Positions 22,962 through 41,221 of a stretch of DNA of 64,000 nucleotides are shown here, one piece after another (the first letter of the stretch is position 1; every line of letters starts with the position of its first letter). The position numbers and the translations under genes were made by a program. Location: contig JAYKKR010000012.1 in the NCBI GenBank assembly GCA_036971615.1, positions 806,001 through 870,000 of the forward strand. The letters run 5' to 3'. The notes under the pieces were generated by a model, which saw only the letters and a program-made list of their open reading frames with translations, was not told where the DNA came from and did no database searches. Origin of the DNA: Amyloporia xantha (lineage: Eukaryota; Basidiomycota; Agaricomycetes; Polyporales; Adustoporiaceae).

Positions 22962-23719
22962 TTAACCTTTCCATAATCGACATCCAGCTTTGTCCAGTGC
23001 CTTCTTAATTTTTGAGTCTCTCCTATTAGGAGCCAGGGCAAGACATGTAGGTGTGTCTTCGGGCTGCTCTATCCATAGGTGATGTGGAATAGGCGGACTG
23101 CTTGATGAAAGCAAGGTGCCTAGCTTCTCAATGCTACTTTTATCGGCCGTCTAAAGACAGGGCATGAGACTGAAATTATGGTGCAAATGGACAACCATGC
23201 AATGTACCTGGAGAACCACCTGCAATGCAGTGACGTGGTCACAGATTTCTGAAGGGAATTAGCAATGCCACAAGTAACGGACCTTCCGCATATTCTTCAG
23301 GTCATCTAGGTATTCCTGGGTCTCCGACAAATCTCGCGTTTCATGCAAGACCTAACTCCACTCATGCAGTCAGTGGATGACCTCTAGAGTACGGGAGTAC
23401 TCACGGCTGAAGTAGCATGAGCAACTTGAGCCATAAGAGGACCCACTCCCCAGCCTTCAGCCTACATGTTACGGTTGTAATGCGCCACAAAATGAGATCG
23501 TATACATTGCATTCGATTACCGCCAGAAACAAATGCACCAGCGTCAGCACAGCACCAACTCCATACATAGATTTGACCAAAACAGACTTCAAGTAGATCA
23601 CGTCGGACGACCAGCTGCATGACCAGCGGGTGGGTTGGTTTCGCCGTCACAGCCTCCTCAACCCGTTGAGCATCCGCCGGAAGGTCGACGTGGACGACTG
23701 GAGGGCTTGTCCCAGTCAT
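22962..23719 (-). CDS. PTRHD1-like peptidyl-tRNA hydrolase 2-domain protein
   Basis: Five exons close exactly (23719-23588, 23461-23405, 23351-23283, 23208-23219 as a 12-nt microexon, 23150-22962), giving 152 aa. The domain carries PLVMQLVVRRDLL, then GWGVGPLMAQVAHATSAVL, YLDDLKNMRKVVLQ, and HHLWIEQPEDTPTCLALAPN. These are the blocks of the Pth2/Bit1 fold in its PTRHD1 subgroup. The microexon encodes only V-V-L-Q, which restores the MRK-VVL strand seen in relatives; alternative use of the upstream acceptor breaks the frame. The family hydrolyses or is related to enzymes that hydrolyse peptidyl-tRNA; activity of the PTRHD1 subgroup is less certain. Converges on HUB1. Confidence 0.85.
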
Positions 23720-24866
23720 CTCGCGTCGTATCAGGCCTGTCAGCGCTGCCTGGACGGATCTGCGTCCAGAAGAGAGAAATGAAATGTTGCTAACGCCTCA
23801 AGACGAGGTGCCCGAGTACAGAACTGAAGGACTAAAGACCATGTCTAGTGACGGAATAATAATCTACGATCATGTGATACGTGTTCTACGCGAAATTCGC
23901 GTCCTCCATCGAGAGCGAGCTTGATTCAATTCGTACGAAATGAGCTATGATTTTGCAAGGTGCATGGATGGAAATGAAACTTCAAATAATCGACTGAAAC
24001 ATTAGCGAGGGGGTGGAAATCGAAATCACGATATGGCATTGCATCTCACGGACGCATTCGTAGCCATTGACATGTAAACGATACAAATGAGCGGCCGTCC
24101 ATTATTCGCCTCGGAACAATTAAATGTTAGAGACACAGCAACGTCCAAAAGAAAAAACGTTCTAGGTAAAGGCGAGCGAGCGATGACTAGTGATGATCGA
24201 TGATTATCGTCGGCAACGCGGGAACAGGAACAATAGCGACCGCACTGCTCGTTACTGTCAAATGGCAGACGTCAACTTCGGAGGACAAAAGGATGACGAG
24301 AATATCGACAGATGCGCCGAAACCACGCGGTAGTTGGCTCTGCGAGGCAGTTGCCATGGCCAGTTCTCCTTAGCCGAGGCTATGGGGGTCCTCGATTCGG
24401 GAAAACGTGCTGAAGGTGCTGGTCAATAGTCCCAGTATCTCAGATCACTCCTGGTTCACTCGGGCAAGCCTACAGCTGTAGTCCTGCGAGCGTTGCCACA
24501 GCTGGAGTGCCGAAGGTTCCGCCATGACAGAACGGTATGCACTCACGGACAATCACCTGCCATCTGACGAATGCAGGCTATGCATTTCTATATGGCCAAT
24601 GTGATGTGATGAATCGCCACAATGCACGGATAGTCTGGCTGTCCACCGCTTTGACCTGCAAGGAACCAGCAACACGTGTGACTTAGCCGTAGCTCAGCGG
24701 TCCATGCAAGATTGATCGGCAGCTATAGCACAGGAAACGTGAGTCTCGCACTGCAGAAATGGATCGCTTTGTTAGCGTCCAATATTTAAGATGCAAAATG
24801 GCGTACAACTAACATACCTTGCCAATCCCCACGCGCCACACCTTTCATCACTCACCGAGACTGACT
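23720..24866. other. Intergenic interval
   Basis: No gene recognised on either strand. A short TAGCTCAGCGG match to a tRNA A box near 24690 has no B box and was rejected. Confidence 0.4.
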
Positions 24867-25691
24867 ATGGCAAATCAGGCAAACGCGACGAATATACCGA
24901 TGATGGTTCAGGTACATTATCGTGAGTGCCGTCGGTTTCTTCTGTCCTCGTCCCTCGAATAAAACTTTCTCGCTTCCGGAAGGTGATATACGTAACTTGC
25001 AAGACAATGCTCCAGTTTTCACGAGTCCACCTACCCCTAGTCCGACCTTCATCGAGGGGCCAGTCCCATATTGGCAACCTATCGGCTATCCTAAACCCGA
25101 TAAGAAAGCAGCACCACCGAATAGCCCACCGGTTGACCAATCTCAAGGGTCATGGTCGACGTTACTGCTCATCGTCTTATGCATGGTCCTCGCGACGTGG
25201 AAAGCTGTCCAGACGAACATACAACTAGTCAAATTGATTACGCACGAGATGGTCCGAGGACTGGGAAAGCTTCGTCTGTGTTCTTGGGCTATGCTCACGA
25301 GCGGAGTCTTCGGGCTCATGGGCAAGGTATGTCGTTACCCACTTGACATCGCTCTGGAAATTGACTGGCAGCACCGCATTGGTAGATGGTTTATGTGCTA
25401 CGCTGCTTCAGCTCATTCATGTTCTACGCCTTCTGTCTGCAGGTGGCGGTCTTCTGCTTGATCTCGATGATGAGCTCGGAGATGGAAGAATACGATAGAA
25501 AGCTGAACTTGAAGAAGGAGTCCCGTCTGCCTAGCGTGTACGCAAGAAGGCAAACAGTTTATCGTGACGAATACTCTGCCATGAAGGCCGACATCGAAAG
25601 ATTCTGTAAGTCACCTTGCATACAGGAGTGATAAAGAGTACTCACATGCGATATGATAGGCGATCGTCTCAAGTCATGGGTGAAACGGTGA
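24867..25691 (+). CDS. Small membrane protein, unidentified
   Basis: Four exons close in phase (24867-24921, 24983-25326, 25386-25605, 25660-25691), giving 216 aa. A hydrophilic Pro-rich N-terminal part (SPPTPSPTFIEGPVPYWQP) precedes one membrane span (WSTLLLIVLCMVLATW). An amphipathic linker, a second hydrophobic segment (around SWAMLTSGVFGLM) and a third (FMFYAFCLQVAVFCLISMM) follow. The C-terminal tail is highly charged (EMEEYDRKLNLKKESR and onward). Topology suggests two or three spans. I do not recognise the family. The donor after GTACATTATC is chosen because it alone keeps the long frame open. Confidence 0.6.
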
Positions 25692-26293
25692 TATCCATCA
25701 AAGTGGAGATGTCTCAGCATTCAATGAAGCTTAGCGGACGCGGACATCCCCTATGTATAGTGCTTGTTCTGAGCAACGGACTAGCTCGTTAGCGTGCTCC
25801 TATCGTCGCCACGTAGCTGTAAATAATAGTCATCCTGTAACCTCTGTGGTTGGTGCTGTTCTGTAAACAAAGAAATACGGCAGACATTGAAAGCTCTGAT
25901 TGGTCCTCAGGGAACATAACAGATGCTAGAGTATACTGAGAAGATACTGAGAACTGAGAGACATTAACACGATATCGCAGAACAAATAATAATGACTTAC
26001 CATGATTCTCAATCACTCCGTACACTTTGGTCTGTACTGTCCCTGGAGCGGAGAAGGCCGTATGCCCCCTCATACAGTATCTGAACTTCGACGACAGGCG
26101 TTGGACAAGACAGCTCGGCAGGCAAGAACTGGGTGCATTTTAGGAACCCATCACCAAGGCATCAGACTAAAGAAGTGTTGCAAGACACCAATGAGAAACC
26201 GTCGGTTAACGGTCAGGTTAAAACAAGCTTGTGGCTTGCAATGTAGCAATACACGCCTGTACGGCTGGTGAGAATTAAGAATTTGCTACGGAA
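25692..26293. other. Intergenic interval, converging genes
   Basis: Non-coding spacer between the plus-strand membrane protein and the minus-strand amidohydrolase. No structure noticed. Confidence 0.4.
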
Positions 26294-28294
26294 TTAAAAA
26301 TGCGTGGCTGCCGGTAATCCCTCGATCCTGCTGCTGACAACGGCCCCCGCTTTAATGACTGCAAAAAGGTGAACTTCAGGATAGTCAAGCACAGTGACGT
26401 CCTCGAGCGGGTTGGCGTCCAATATTATGATATCAGCATAACTGCCCACAGAGACCCGTCCCATTTTGGGATTGCCAAGCATCGTCGCTACAATTCTGGT
26501 ATCAATATCTGCCGAAGAACATATGAAGATCGGTATATAGCCTGACTGACCTGCGTTAGTCGTTGCATGCTGCAATACCTTGGGGGAGGGTAGAATAGAT
26601 GCGCGCACTGTAAACTAAGCAGGGCTCTCCGTCAGCAAGGTATGGTGAATTTGCACGGAATACCTACTTCCTCCGTCTGGAGGGCTTGCAAGCTGTTGAG
26701 CAGATCTGAGCCACTGCGTCAAAGTGTGCGTGTCAGAGAAATCCGAGACAAGGGATGGAAATGACGCACTAGCAGATCGTGACTCCCGCACCATCGGCCA
26801 CTTTCAGAGCGTCGAAGCCTTTCGACATGACCTGTTCATTCTTGATCTTTCCTTCGGGAGGGAGATAGTCCTCGAACGGCGGGCGGACCATGATGCCATA
26901 GCATGACAAAGTCGGCGTGAGAAAAACACCTCTGTCTGCCATGCTGGCATATGTAAGATCAAAAGTCAGAAATTGGTACAGAGAGCACTCTACTGGGTGA
27001 ATAGACTTACAGTTTAGCAGTCTCAGGACTGATGAGATTGCCATGTTCGATGCCCATGACACCAGAGTCGATCGCATGCCTCACGGCGGCATCGGTGTAT
27101 GCATGTGCAGTTACTACGTCAATCAGAATACTGTTTCAACTGGCTAATACGGTGAGCATGCGAAGGAGAACGCACCAATCTTTCCCGCCCATCTGCTTGC
27201 AGGTAGTAGTGATAGCACGGAGCTCTTCTCCAGTGAATTGCACGGTCTCAATAGCATCCTGATGGTTGAGGGGAGGTAGTGTAAGTTCGCGCACCTACAG
27301 TTCGAATCCATTGTGCTCACTGTTGGAGAGGCCACCCCACCGCCGCAATGCACCTTGATAAAATCGGCGCCGCCTTGTAGTTCTTCGCGGACAGCTTTGA
27401 GCACCTCCGGAACACCATCGCATACACGGCCTAAAGTGTGACCATGTCCGCCGCCACAACAGCTCGAGCCAACATCACCGTGACCGCCTGAGAGTGGACA
27501 TGTCAATTCAGGTCGTTCAGCAGTAAGGTCGTGGACGCGATTACCTGTCTGGGAAAGGCCTCTCCCGCACTGAATGATACGCGGTCCCAAGATCAAGCCC
27601 TCAGCAACAGCGTCGGCGAGGGCTTTACTAGCACCGCCTGCAAATACCTCAGGTTACACATGCATCCTTAAAGTTACAGTTGCAACACGCACCTGTGTCT
27701 CTAACTGTTGTAAAGCCACGCAAGAGCATTTCTGAGGGTACAATCAAGCTCAATATAGACCACAACAGTTCAGAAAAAGAATTTACCCCGCAGTACATAC
27801 GTGGATTGCAGGTGAACAGCTTCCTGGGGGACTCGAGCAAGATCCGATAGCGACCTCACGCCTGGTGTGGCTGTTATATGGACATGACAGTCTATCAACC
27901 CACTGGCGGCGTTTCAGGACTTCCTAGGTTGGGATAGAGGATGCGTGCTGAACTCACGGACAGACAAATTTGCCCTTCAGATCAACGACAATGGGAGGTT
28001 CTCCAGAGCCGCCCTTATGGTCTCCTGCCGTGCTAGTGGGCAATATCGCCAGGACAAGACCGTTTTCGGTGTGCACATCGTAGAGTCCAGGCAATAGGCT
28101 GGATCTTGACGGCTCTACAATACGTGCATTCCGCAAAACTAAACTGGGCGGTGGGGATTTTTTGATCCATGGCTTGAGCACAAGTTTGGCCAGGCTGTAC
28201 ACCGAGCTTTAGTTCAGTAAACAGGAGGAGACAGAGTCACTCACAGGCTATCCCTTGTCTTCTCGGGGGAGCCTGGGTAAGGTCTTTCTTGCAT
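26294..28294 (-). CDS. Amidohydrolase-family metal-dependent hydrolase
   Basis: Predicted TIM-barrel metallohydrolase of the imidazolonepropionase/prolidase-like amidohydrolase group. Exon 1 begins at 28294 (MQERPYPG...), exon 2 at 28194 and exon 3 at 27902; about nine exons in all. Motifs in order: GLIDCHVHI (H-x-H metal ligands), [26 protein letters not shown] (the Lys at the metal centre), [18 protein letters not shown] (His ligand), GIEHG (His ligand), and GVTICYGSDLL (catalytic Asp). It ends with [20 protein letters not shown], the composite beta domain common to the superfamily. The [21 protein letters not shown] segment matches the peptidase-like subgroup. Substrate cannot be told. A stop at 26294 follows THF. 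Confidence 0.88.
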
Positions 28295-29048
28295 CTTTGA
28301 TTGAGCAACCTCACCGTCGAGCAGGGTATGTGGTCAGATAAATCTGTCGAGTAGACGAGGATTCCGGCGACTATGGCTTCAGGGCGGAAGCCTTCTCTGG
28401 GAATCCGGTGCTCGCTGAGTGTCCGGCCCACTTATCTCGACCACGAGAATGGCGATGACGAGCGTTGCAGATAGCTGGCGTGTGACATGCTTGGCGTGCA
28501 TATATAGGGAATCATAGGGGCATAGCAAGGGGTTCGAAGAGCTTGTCAATACGCAGGCCAATGAGACTCATAAGGCTGCTCGCAGGGGACGGCGGGACGC
28601 TGTCATCATACTCGAGCACATCTACAGAGATATCAAAATCGGGGTTGTCAAATTGACGCAACAATCCTGAATTATCACGCGTACGGCGATCTATCTCCAA
28701 ATTCAATCACCACGCTTGCGGGAAAATGAGCCTCGTCTCATATTACAGTGTTGCAGGCAAGCTCTTCCTCCTCAAAAGCGCGCACTCCAGAACTGTTAGA
28801 AAGCAATGCTGAGGGGTGGTTGGATTGTTCGGGGGGTACTACATACTACGTAACGAATAGACTGTGCGACGTGATCATAAAGTAACAAGATGCGTAATAT
28901 TACTTTTCATGCTCTATGCTGTATGCGACGGGTAAAGAAAGGACGCCGAGGGATGGGCAAGCAACGAAGAATAGCCAGGACGACAAAGCCGTGCGACGAG
29001 TGTGAGGCCGTGTGATGAGAACAGACAAGACGGGAGCAGAAACGGAAC
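28295..29048. other. Spacer between amidohydrolase and Hsp70 genes
   Basis: Holds the amidohydrolase promoter and the Hsp70 3' UTR. A minus-strand frame (28512-28706) lacks an ATG start, and a plus-strand frame from 28726 (about 28 codons) has no recognisable features. TGCGTAATATTAC occurs at 28891 (see findings). Confidence 0.4.
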
Positions 29049-35197
<6,149 letters not shown>

Positions 35198-38100
35198 ATG
35201 GCGAAAGGACGGCCCCGAAATCGCTCTTCCCAATCCAGAGCATCCGGCATCCGCTCGCAGCAGCAAGCTTTCGACCATATCCCATTTCAGAATATCACCA
35301 CTGATCAACCGAGTGAGAGCATCACACAGAACACGTCCATCAATGACCGGGCTACTACTCCGGATAGCTCTCACAAGGTGCCGACGGATAATACAGTGCT
35401 GGCGGGTGTTGCGCTTCAGGCTTCTTCCGGTGAAGCCGATGTAAGCTTCCGTGTGTTCTGTGGTCAGCGTTACTATACTCATGCTCATGAAATTAGAGTA
35501 CAAACAATCCCACCAGAGTAAACAACGCCGATGCCGTGATTTCTCAGCCATCTACACAGCCGGCACTTGGCACCACGCAGGTACTTATATTAGAGTAACA
35601 CTCAGTGAATGTCATGTTAACAATGTTCGCAACGGAAGCCGGATATCAGAGGAGTGCTGGGCAGTGCTAATAATGTCAGCTCTCCACTTCCTTGTAACTG
35701 ACATACTAACAATGGCTGAAAACAGGAACATGGTCCCAATAACACGATCAATACCCACAATCAATTCTATCGTGTCATCCCTCCACCCGGTGTTGAAGGA
35801 ATTGGAGTGTCAATGAAATCTCTGAACAAGAGATGCTCAGTCAAAGAACTGGGTGCAAAGAAGGAACCACCTACAAAACAGTTGTCTGGTGATGCCTTAG
35901 ATACTTGGTCAACCTGTGCAGAAGAGGTATGGGAACATGAAGAAGGTCTTGTAGAGAAATGGAATGATGACATCAACCATCAACTATTGTTTGTGAGTTT
36001 TCTTTCCATGAAATAGCATTATTGTATCAACATGTTGCTTTCTTCCTGTGATGACTGCTGCATACTCTGTGTTTGATCATCTGTGTGAGCTTATGACACT
36101 TACCTGCTATCCTCTAGGCTGGTATCTTCTCCACTGCACTCACTGGCTTTATTGTCCCCCTTTACATGACACTCCTTCCAAACACCACTGCACAAATGTT
36201 GATGGTCATATCGGCACAGCTTGCACAGATGAATTCAACACAGCCAGTAATAGCTCTTCCCGCTGGCATACCATCCTCTGATCAACCCTCTGTTGATACC
36301 ATTATCTGCACACTGTCATTCTGGTTTGCTGCTCTGATATTTAGCCTGGGTGCTGGATCCATTGCCATATCTGTCAGCCAATGGCTGCATCATCATCTTG
36401 ATCGGTTCTCAACCCTATCTCGCCAAAGTGTGTCTTTGTGGTATTTCCGCCGCCAGGGACTTACAAAATGGCAAATTGAAGGCATTATCAGTGTTCTGCC
36501 TTTTCTTTTGCAAATTTCCCTTGCACTCTTCCTCATTGGGTTGGTGCAGTTGACGTGGAGCCTGAATCACACCATTGCTTCCATTGTAACCACTCTGGTA
36601 GTGGTTCTTATGCTGTCAACCATATTGGCTGTATTTATCCCTATACTGGCACCCGATTGTCCTTTCAAGTCACCACAAGCATGGCTATGGTTCAAGATCT
36701 TGCGAGCACTCAGATTAGTGCATCCCTGGAAGAATGGCTTGTTGCACCTTGCCAATTGGAGAGAGTTCGACAATTTTTCTGTGCGCCAACAGGAGGCAAA
36801 GAGCAATGAACTGGCCATGATTGTTGAAGCCGATCGAACAATTATGGATGATTCATTTCTTCAGACGGTTGTGCATGATCGCCTGAGACAGGCAGTGGGC
36901 AATGATGTTGATTCCGCTATTGATGCCTTGTATGACATCTTGCGGCACCGGGCCCATCAAGTTGATCAATCGGTGAACCCACCTAAATTGGAGTGGTTCA
37001 CCTCAAGACAGGATGCTTCTGCCATGCTTGTAATGGGGCACATGTGTGTTGATGTGCTCTCTAGACTTGCAAATTTGGTGAGTCAGCTCAGAACCTTCCA
37101 ATCTGCAGCCAGTGCTAACAACCTCAACCTCAGACAAATGTTGAAACCAACATGCACTCAAATACTCCTGATCAAGTCAGGACTATCTCCATATATATAT
37201 CAGAAATCCTAAACAGTCTCCTTGATGCCACACCCAAAGCAGAATCTATAACAATCAACAATCGACTCTGTGGTCTCTTGGAACAGTATCAGGATTCTTC
37301 AAATGTTTCCAATGACATTCTTAATGGAATAAAATGGGTGGTCTATGGATTTCACTGGTATTTTGACTCAAAGTCTGAAAGTGGTGGTGCGTTATATGCC
37401 GTTAACAAAGGCTATTCCTAACATTTCTCTGTGTTCACAAGATGCATTCATGAAGGATGTCATTAGGCCTTATCTCCAGTCAGACCTCAATGTTACACTT
37501 CCTACATTTGACATGATCCTGCGGCATCAGGCAGATCAAGCTCATAAAGCAACAGATCCACCATTTCAATGGTTCTCAAAACAGAAATCTACACCAGCTG
37601 TATTTAATATGGGAAGAATGTGTGTTGACATTCTCTCCAAGATGGCTACATCAAATAGTCATAAACAACACAATTTCTCCAAATACCATCCACCACCACA
37701 ACACCATCTTGTGGTGAAGGCATATAAGGACAATCGAGCTGATTCTCTCGTACGGATATCAGAAGTCCTGGAGAACATTCTCACTATCATGCCTGCTATG
37801 GATTCTCGAGTTTATGACTTCCTCTGTGAAGTTTCAAAGCAGTTAGAGAGTGCATCACAAAGTGATGTGCTCAAGAAAATGAAACAGCTGGTTTGCAACT
37901 TTCATGACAAATTTAGATCTGAAAACAATGGTGTGTGCTATGCTATGCATGAAACTATCTCTTACATTTCTCCGTCCATAAGATGCATCCATGGAGACAA
38001 ATATCAGGCCTTATCTTCAACAGTCAGACTTCAATGTTGCACTGTCTGCATTCTATATGATTCTGCAGAATAAGGCACATGTGGTTGAAGACTTAGCAAG

Positions 38101-39524
38101 ATTTCAGTGGATTTTCACAGAGAAAGATGCACCAGCAATCATCACAATAGGGCACATGTGCATTGATATGCTTCTCAAAATGGCTACATCAAGAAATCAT
38201 GGGGACATACAACTTGATTTCTCTGGAGGAAATCAGACACCACAGCAGCCTCCTCTGAAGATCAACAATAATAATCGGGCTGATCCCCTTATATGGATTT
38301 CAGAAGTTCTGGAGGATATTCTCACTGTCATGCCTTCCATGGAGCCAAAACTCTACAACACTCTCTGTGAAGCTTCACAGCAGCATGAGACAACATCACA
38401 GAATGATGTGTACAACAGTATAACATTGCTGGTCTGTAAATTTTACAACAAATTCATGTCTCAATCAAATGGTGAGGTTCATGCTGCTTACAAAAATGTC
38501 TCTAACATTTCTCTGTTAATAAGATGCACTCATGGAGAAAATTATCAGACCTTATCTTCAACAGTCAGACCTCAAATTTTCACTGCCTGCATTCTACAAG
38601 ATTCTGGAACAAGGTGCTGATTGGACAAATTGGCCTGATCCTTCCTTCTTGAAGTCTCCTCCTAGAGATAAAGATCAGCTCCACATTATGGGACATCTAT
38701 GCATTGACATGTTCACTCGAATCAGCCCTAGCCTGGTGGCTGATCACAACACACATCGATTGCACATACTGAAGATTCTAAATTGCCTAATAACATATAT
38801 GCCTGCCACAGAATATGTTTTCTGGGGACAGCTCATTGGTCTGTTGAAAAACAAGGGGCTTTCAGATGAGATTTATAACCAAATTGTGGACAAGCTGCAT
38901 GTTCATTTGCAAGTCAAGAATAAAGTGCAAATTTGGGCTGAACTTGATGGTATACACAGTCACTCATCTCTGACAAAGGTGCTCAATCTAATTACTGCAT
39001 TACTTTTAGAAGTGTTCTGGTTTATCTCAGAACTGCCAATTCTGTGTGCAGATAAACCTCTATTCATCCAATGGAAGCTATCATATATTGCACTGGCAGT
39101 ATCTTCACAGACATCACAGTCTTCATTTGCAAATATTCAAGACAAAATAGCAGGTGCACTTGCCATAGTGATCAAATGCTGCAACCCACTACATGCGGAG
39201 GCCTTGGCAAAAAGTCTTGATGAACATAGCATGTGGGGGAGTTTCTATATGGTCTGTGAGGCATGCATTGAAATTATAAAGGTGGATCATTCTCTGGTCA
39301 CACTAGAGACTGTTGATGCTTTGCAGAAGTGTGCTTTACAATATGAACCTGGCAAACTGTTGTATAATGAGATAATGGGGTCTATGGAGAACCTCCAGGA
39401 GCTTGTCAATGACACATCTAATGAGTATGGAGCTACACTTATTATCACACTATCTAACACTGACATGACTTGCACAGATAAATTGGAGATCACTCCTGTA
39501 TCAGCCAGGATATTCAAAGGCTAA
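35198..39524 (+). CDS. DUF6535 membrane protein with tandemly duplicated repeat exons
   Basis: Eight exons close in phase: 35198-35440, 35497-35580, 35726-35992, 36118-37077, 37134-37386, 37442-37930, 37983-38471 and 38524-39524, giving 1261 aa. Residues 1-110 are a polar, Ser/Thr-rich arm. W-x3-AEEVWEHEEGLVEKWNDDI then AGIFSTALTGFIVPLYMTL begin the basidiomycete DUF6535 domain, with four membrane spans (residues about 198-350). After it come four copies of a 160-180-residue helical unit (RPYLQQSDLNV..., MGHMCVDML, ISEVLENILTIMPAM). Exons 6 and 7 are each exactly 489 nt and are followed by 52-nt introns, so units 2-4 repeat at 541 bp. Function unknown; DUF6535 proteins are expanded in agaricomycetes. 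It converges on the NACHT-WD40 gene. Confidence 0.85.
37442..39000 (+). repeat. 541-bp tandem repeats (exon plus intron) within the DUF6535 gene
   Basis: Units start at 37442, 37983 and 38524, precisely 541 bp apart. Each opens AT-GCA-x-x-C-ATG and continues into a (A/C)GxCCTTATCT(T/C)CA(A/G)... stretch. The first two units keep identical 489-nt exons and 52-nt introns. A fourth, more diverged and intron-split copy precedes them (about 36850-37386). Confidence 0.85.
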
Positions 39525-39974
39525 CACCCATTCAATTATATGGTGTTTTACATGTTCACTTGCTTTCTTCAGTTCATAATGCTTTTCATCTGTAATGATA
39601 CTCTTGCCAATATTGATTTATGTACTTCACACTGGATTGGTTCTTCTACATGTCTGTAATATATGTTGTCTTGTAGCAGTTGTCTATACTGCCCTGCCTA
39701 CTATCTAACAATGGATATTGAGACTTAGTGCTCAGTCACCATGTATTATATTCCAGTTAATAGAGAAGCAAAACACAGGTCTTCTTAAGGATTGGACCAG
39801 TACTGTGGCAACTGTTGCTTAAGCTTGAATTTTCAAATGTGTAAGTATCAGAAAAACCCAGCTGCCTTCTTGGTAGACTTATTTTCTCATTTTCATCAAG
39901 CAAAAACACAAAGACACAGCTCAGAAAAATCAGGCAGAAATTGAGAACAAGAATGGTTCATGGCAGTCTTAAAC

Positions 39975-40055
39975 CTTCCTACAGCCATTTACAAAATGTA
40001 TAGCACATAATCAAAATGTCTTTTTCTTGGACAATTATATACATTCTACAGTATA
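39975..40055. repeat. Diverged partial copy of the inverted-repeat arm
   Basis: The stretch ACAGCCATTTACAAAATGTA followed by CATAATCAAAATGTCTTTTT and ATACATTCTACAGTATAT resembles the start of the left arm at 41222. The family therefore occurs at least twice in this spacer. Confidence 0.5.
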
Positions 40056-40225
40056 TTTGTGTTATCTCCATTAACACAAATTGAATTATTCTGAAATTGG
40101 AATGATGAGCTGACATTTAAATGACTTAAAGCTGAGCAGCAGAGACCAAACAAACATGGTAGAAGTTGGGGATGCCAATGCTTGCCTATGTTCTTTACCA
40201 AAGTGACAAAGAGCAATGACTCAAT

Positions 40226-40528
40226 TGACTTACTAAATGAGAGGAGACAAATACTGTAGTTAAGGAGAGGAGGCTATCTGTCTTGTATTCTAGTGGGCTG
40301 TAAGGCCCTGTTTATATGCATGCATGGGAGGATCCTTAGTAATTATATCTAGAAACCTATGGAATATCTGAGTAAGACATGAAGTCATAGTGAAGGCATA
40401 GCAGAGATTTCTTAGTAAGAAATTGGAGCCTATGAAGCAAGCTGAGAGCATGCTGTGGAATATCATAGAAAGAAGTAAGTACTGACTACCAAGAATGGAA
40501 GTGTAACCCAGAAACTGATTATTCAACA
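40226..40528 (-). mobile_element. Solo copia LTR (303 bp) with TCAAT target duplication
   Basis: It aligns over its length with the LTR at 4493-4796 and has the same orientation. It is flanked by a perfect 5-bp direct repeat, TCAAT, at 40221-40225 and 40529-40533. It opens TGACTTACTA and closes TTCAACA, so the right terminus is intact. No internal element sequence is present. This is a solo LTR left by LTR-LTR recombination. Confidence 0.88.
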
Positions 40529-41221
40529 TCAATACCACATTCCTATTGCTCTTCTTCATAGTAACTATTTATCCACTTGCATTCTCTATAATGAGAACAA
40601 TTCTGCTCTCAGATGTCTTAAGCACAGGGTACTTGAGTGAAGAAACTTATTATGTATTCATTCTTCTCATATTCTACATGATATCTTTGTTCCAGTTTTG
40701 TTTGTAAAAGTATTCACTGGTAGAACAGTGGGTGGCTTAGCATCTAATAATGTTCTTGACAAAACTACTACATTCAGTGTAATTAGTTGAATAGGTTTGT
40801 ATACATATTAAACTGTCTGGTAATATTATGGTATACATCAGAGCACAAAATTATACAAAGCCAATGAGCAAGAGATATCTCAGAGAAGCATAAAGCCACT
40901 CAAGTTGACCTGGGATACCCTGAAATGATCTGAGACAATCTGAGAAACTTCAGGTTTGTCAGAGCAACCCAGGTGGACCCAGAGTAAAAGTGTTTTTTCT
41001 AATGAAGCAAGCACTGGTATACAAGGAAGGCCATTGCAGATCATGCTGACTGTGTATGTACATGTTTGTGCTACTGTGCTTAGCACATGAGCATCTACTC
41101 CAACATCTACATAGCAAAATACTTTCTGATGATTGTTTTCATTTCTTCACATTTTTGCAATAGATTTCACTGGCTTCAATCTGAGCATTAGAATAATAGG
41201 AGCCAAAATACAGTAGCAAAT

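Noticed and set aside
24680..24720. TAGCTCAGCGG, a match to a tRNA A box
   Set aside because: No B box (GGTTCGA) at the right distance and no cloverleaf can be drawn.
28726..28815. Short plus-strand ORF starting MSLVSYYSVAGK
   Set aside because: Only about 28 codons, no continuation by splicing that I can find and no recognisable mitochondrial small-subunit motif.
40290..40559. 89-codon minus-strand ORF
   Set aside because: Lies almost wholly inside the solo LTR and has no matching ORF in the other LTR copy.
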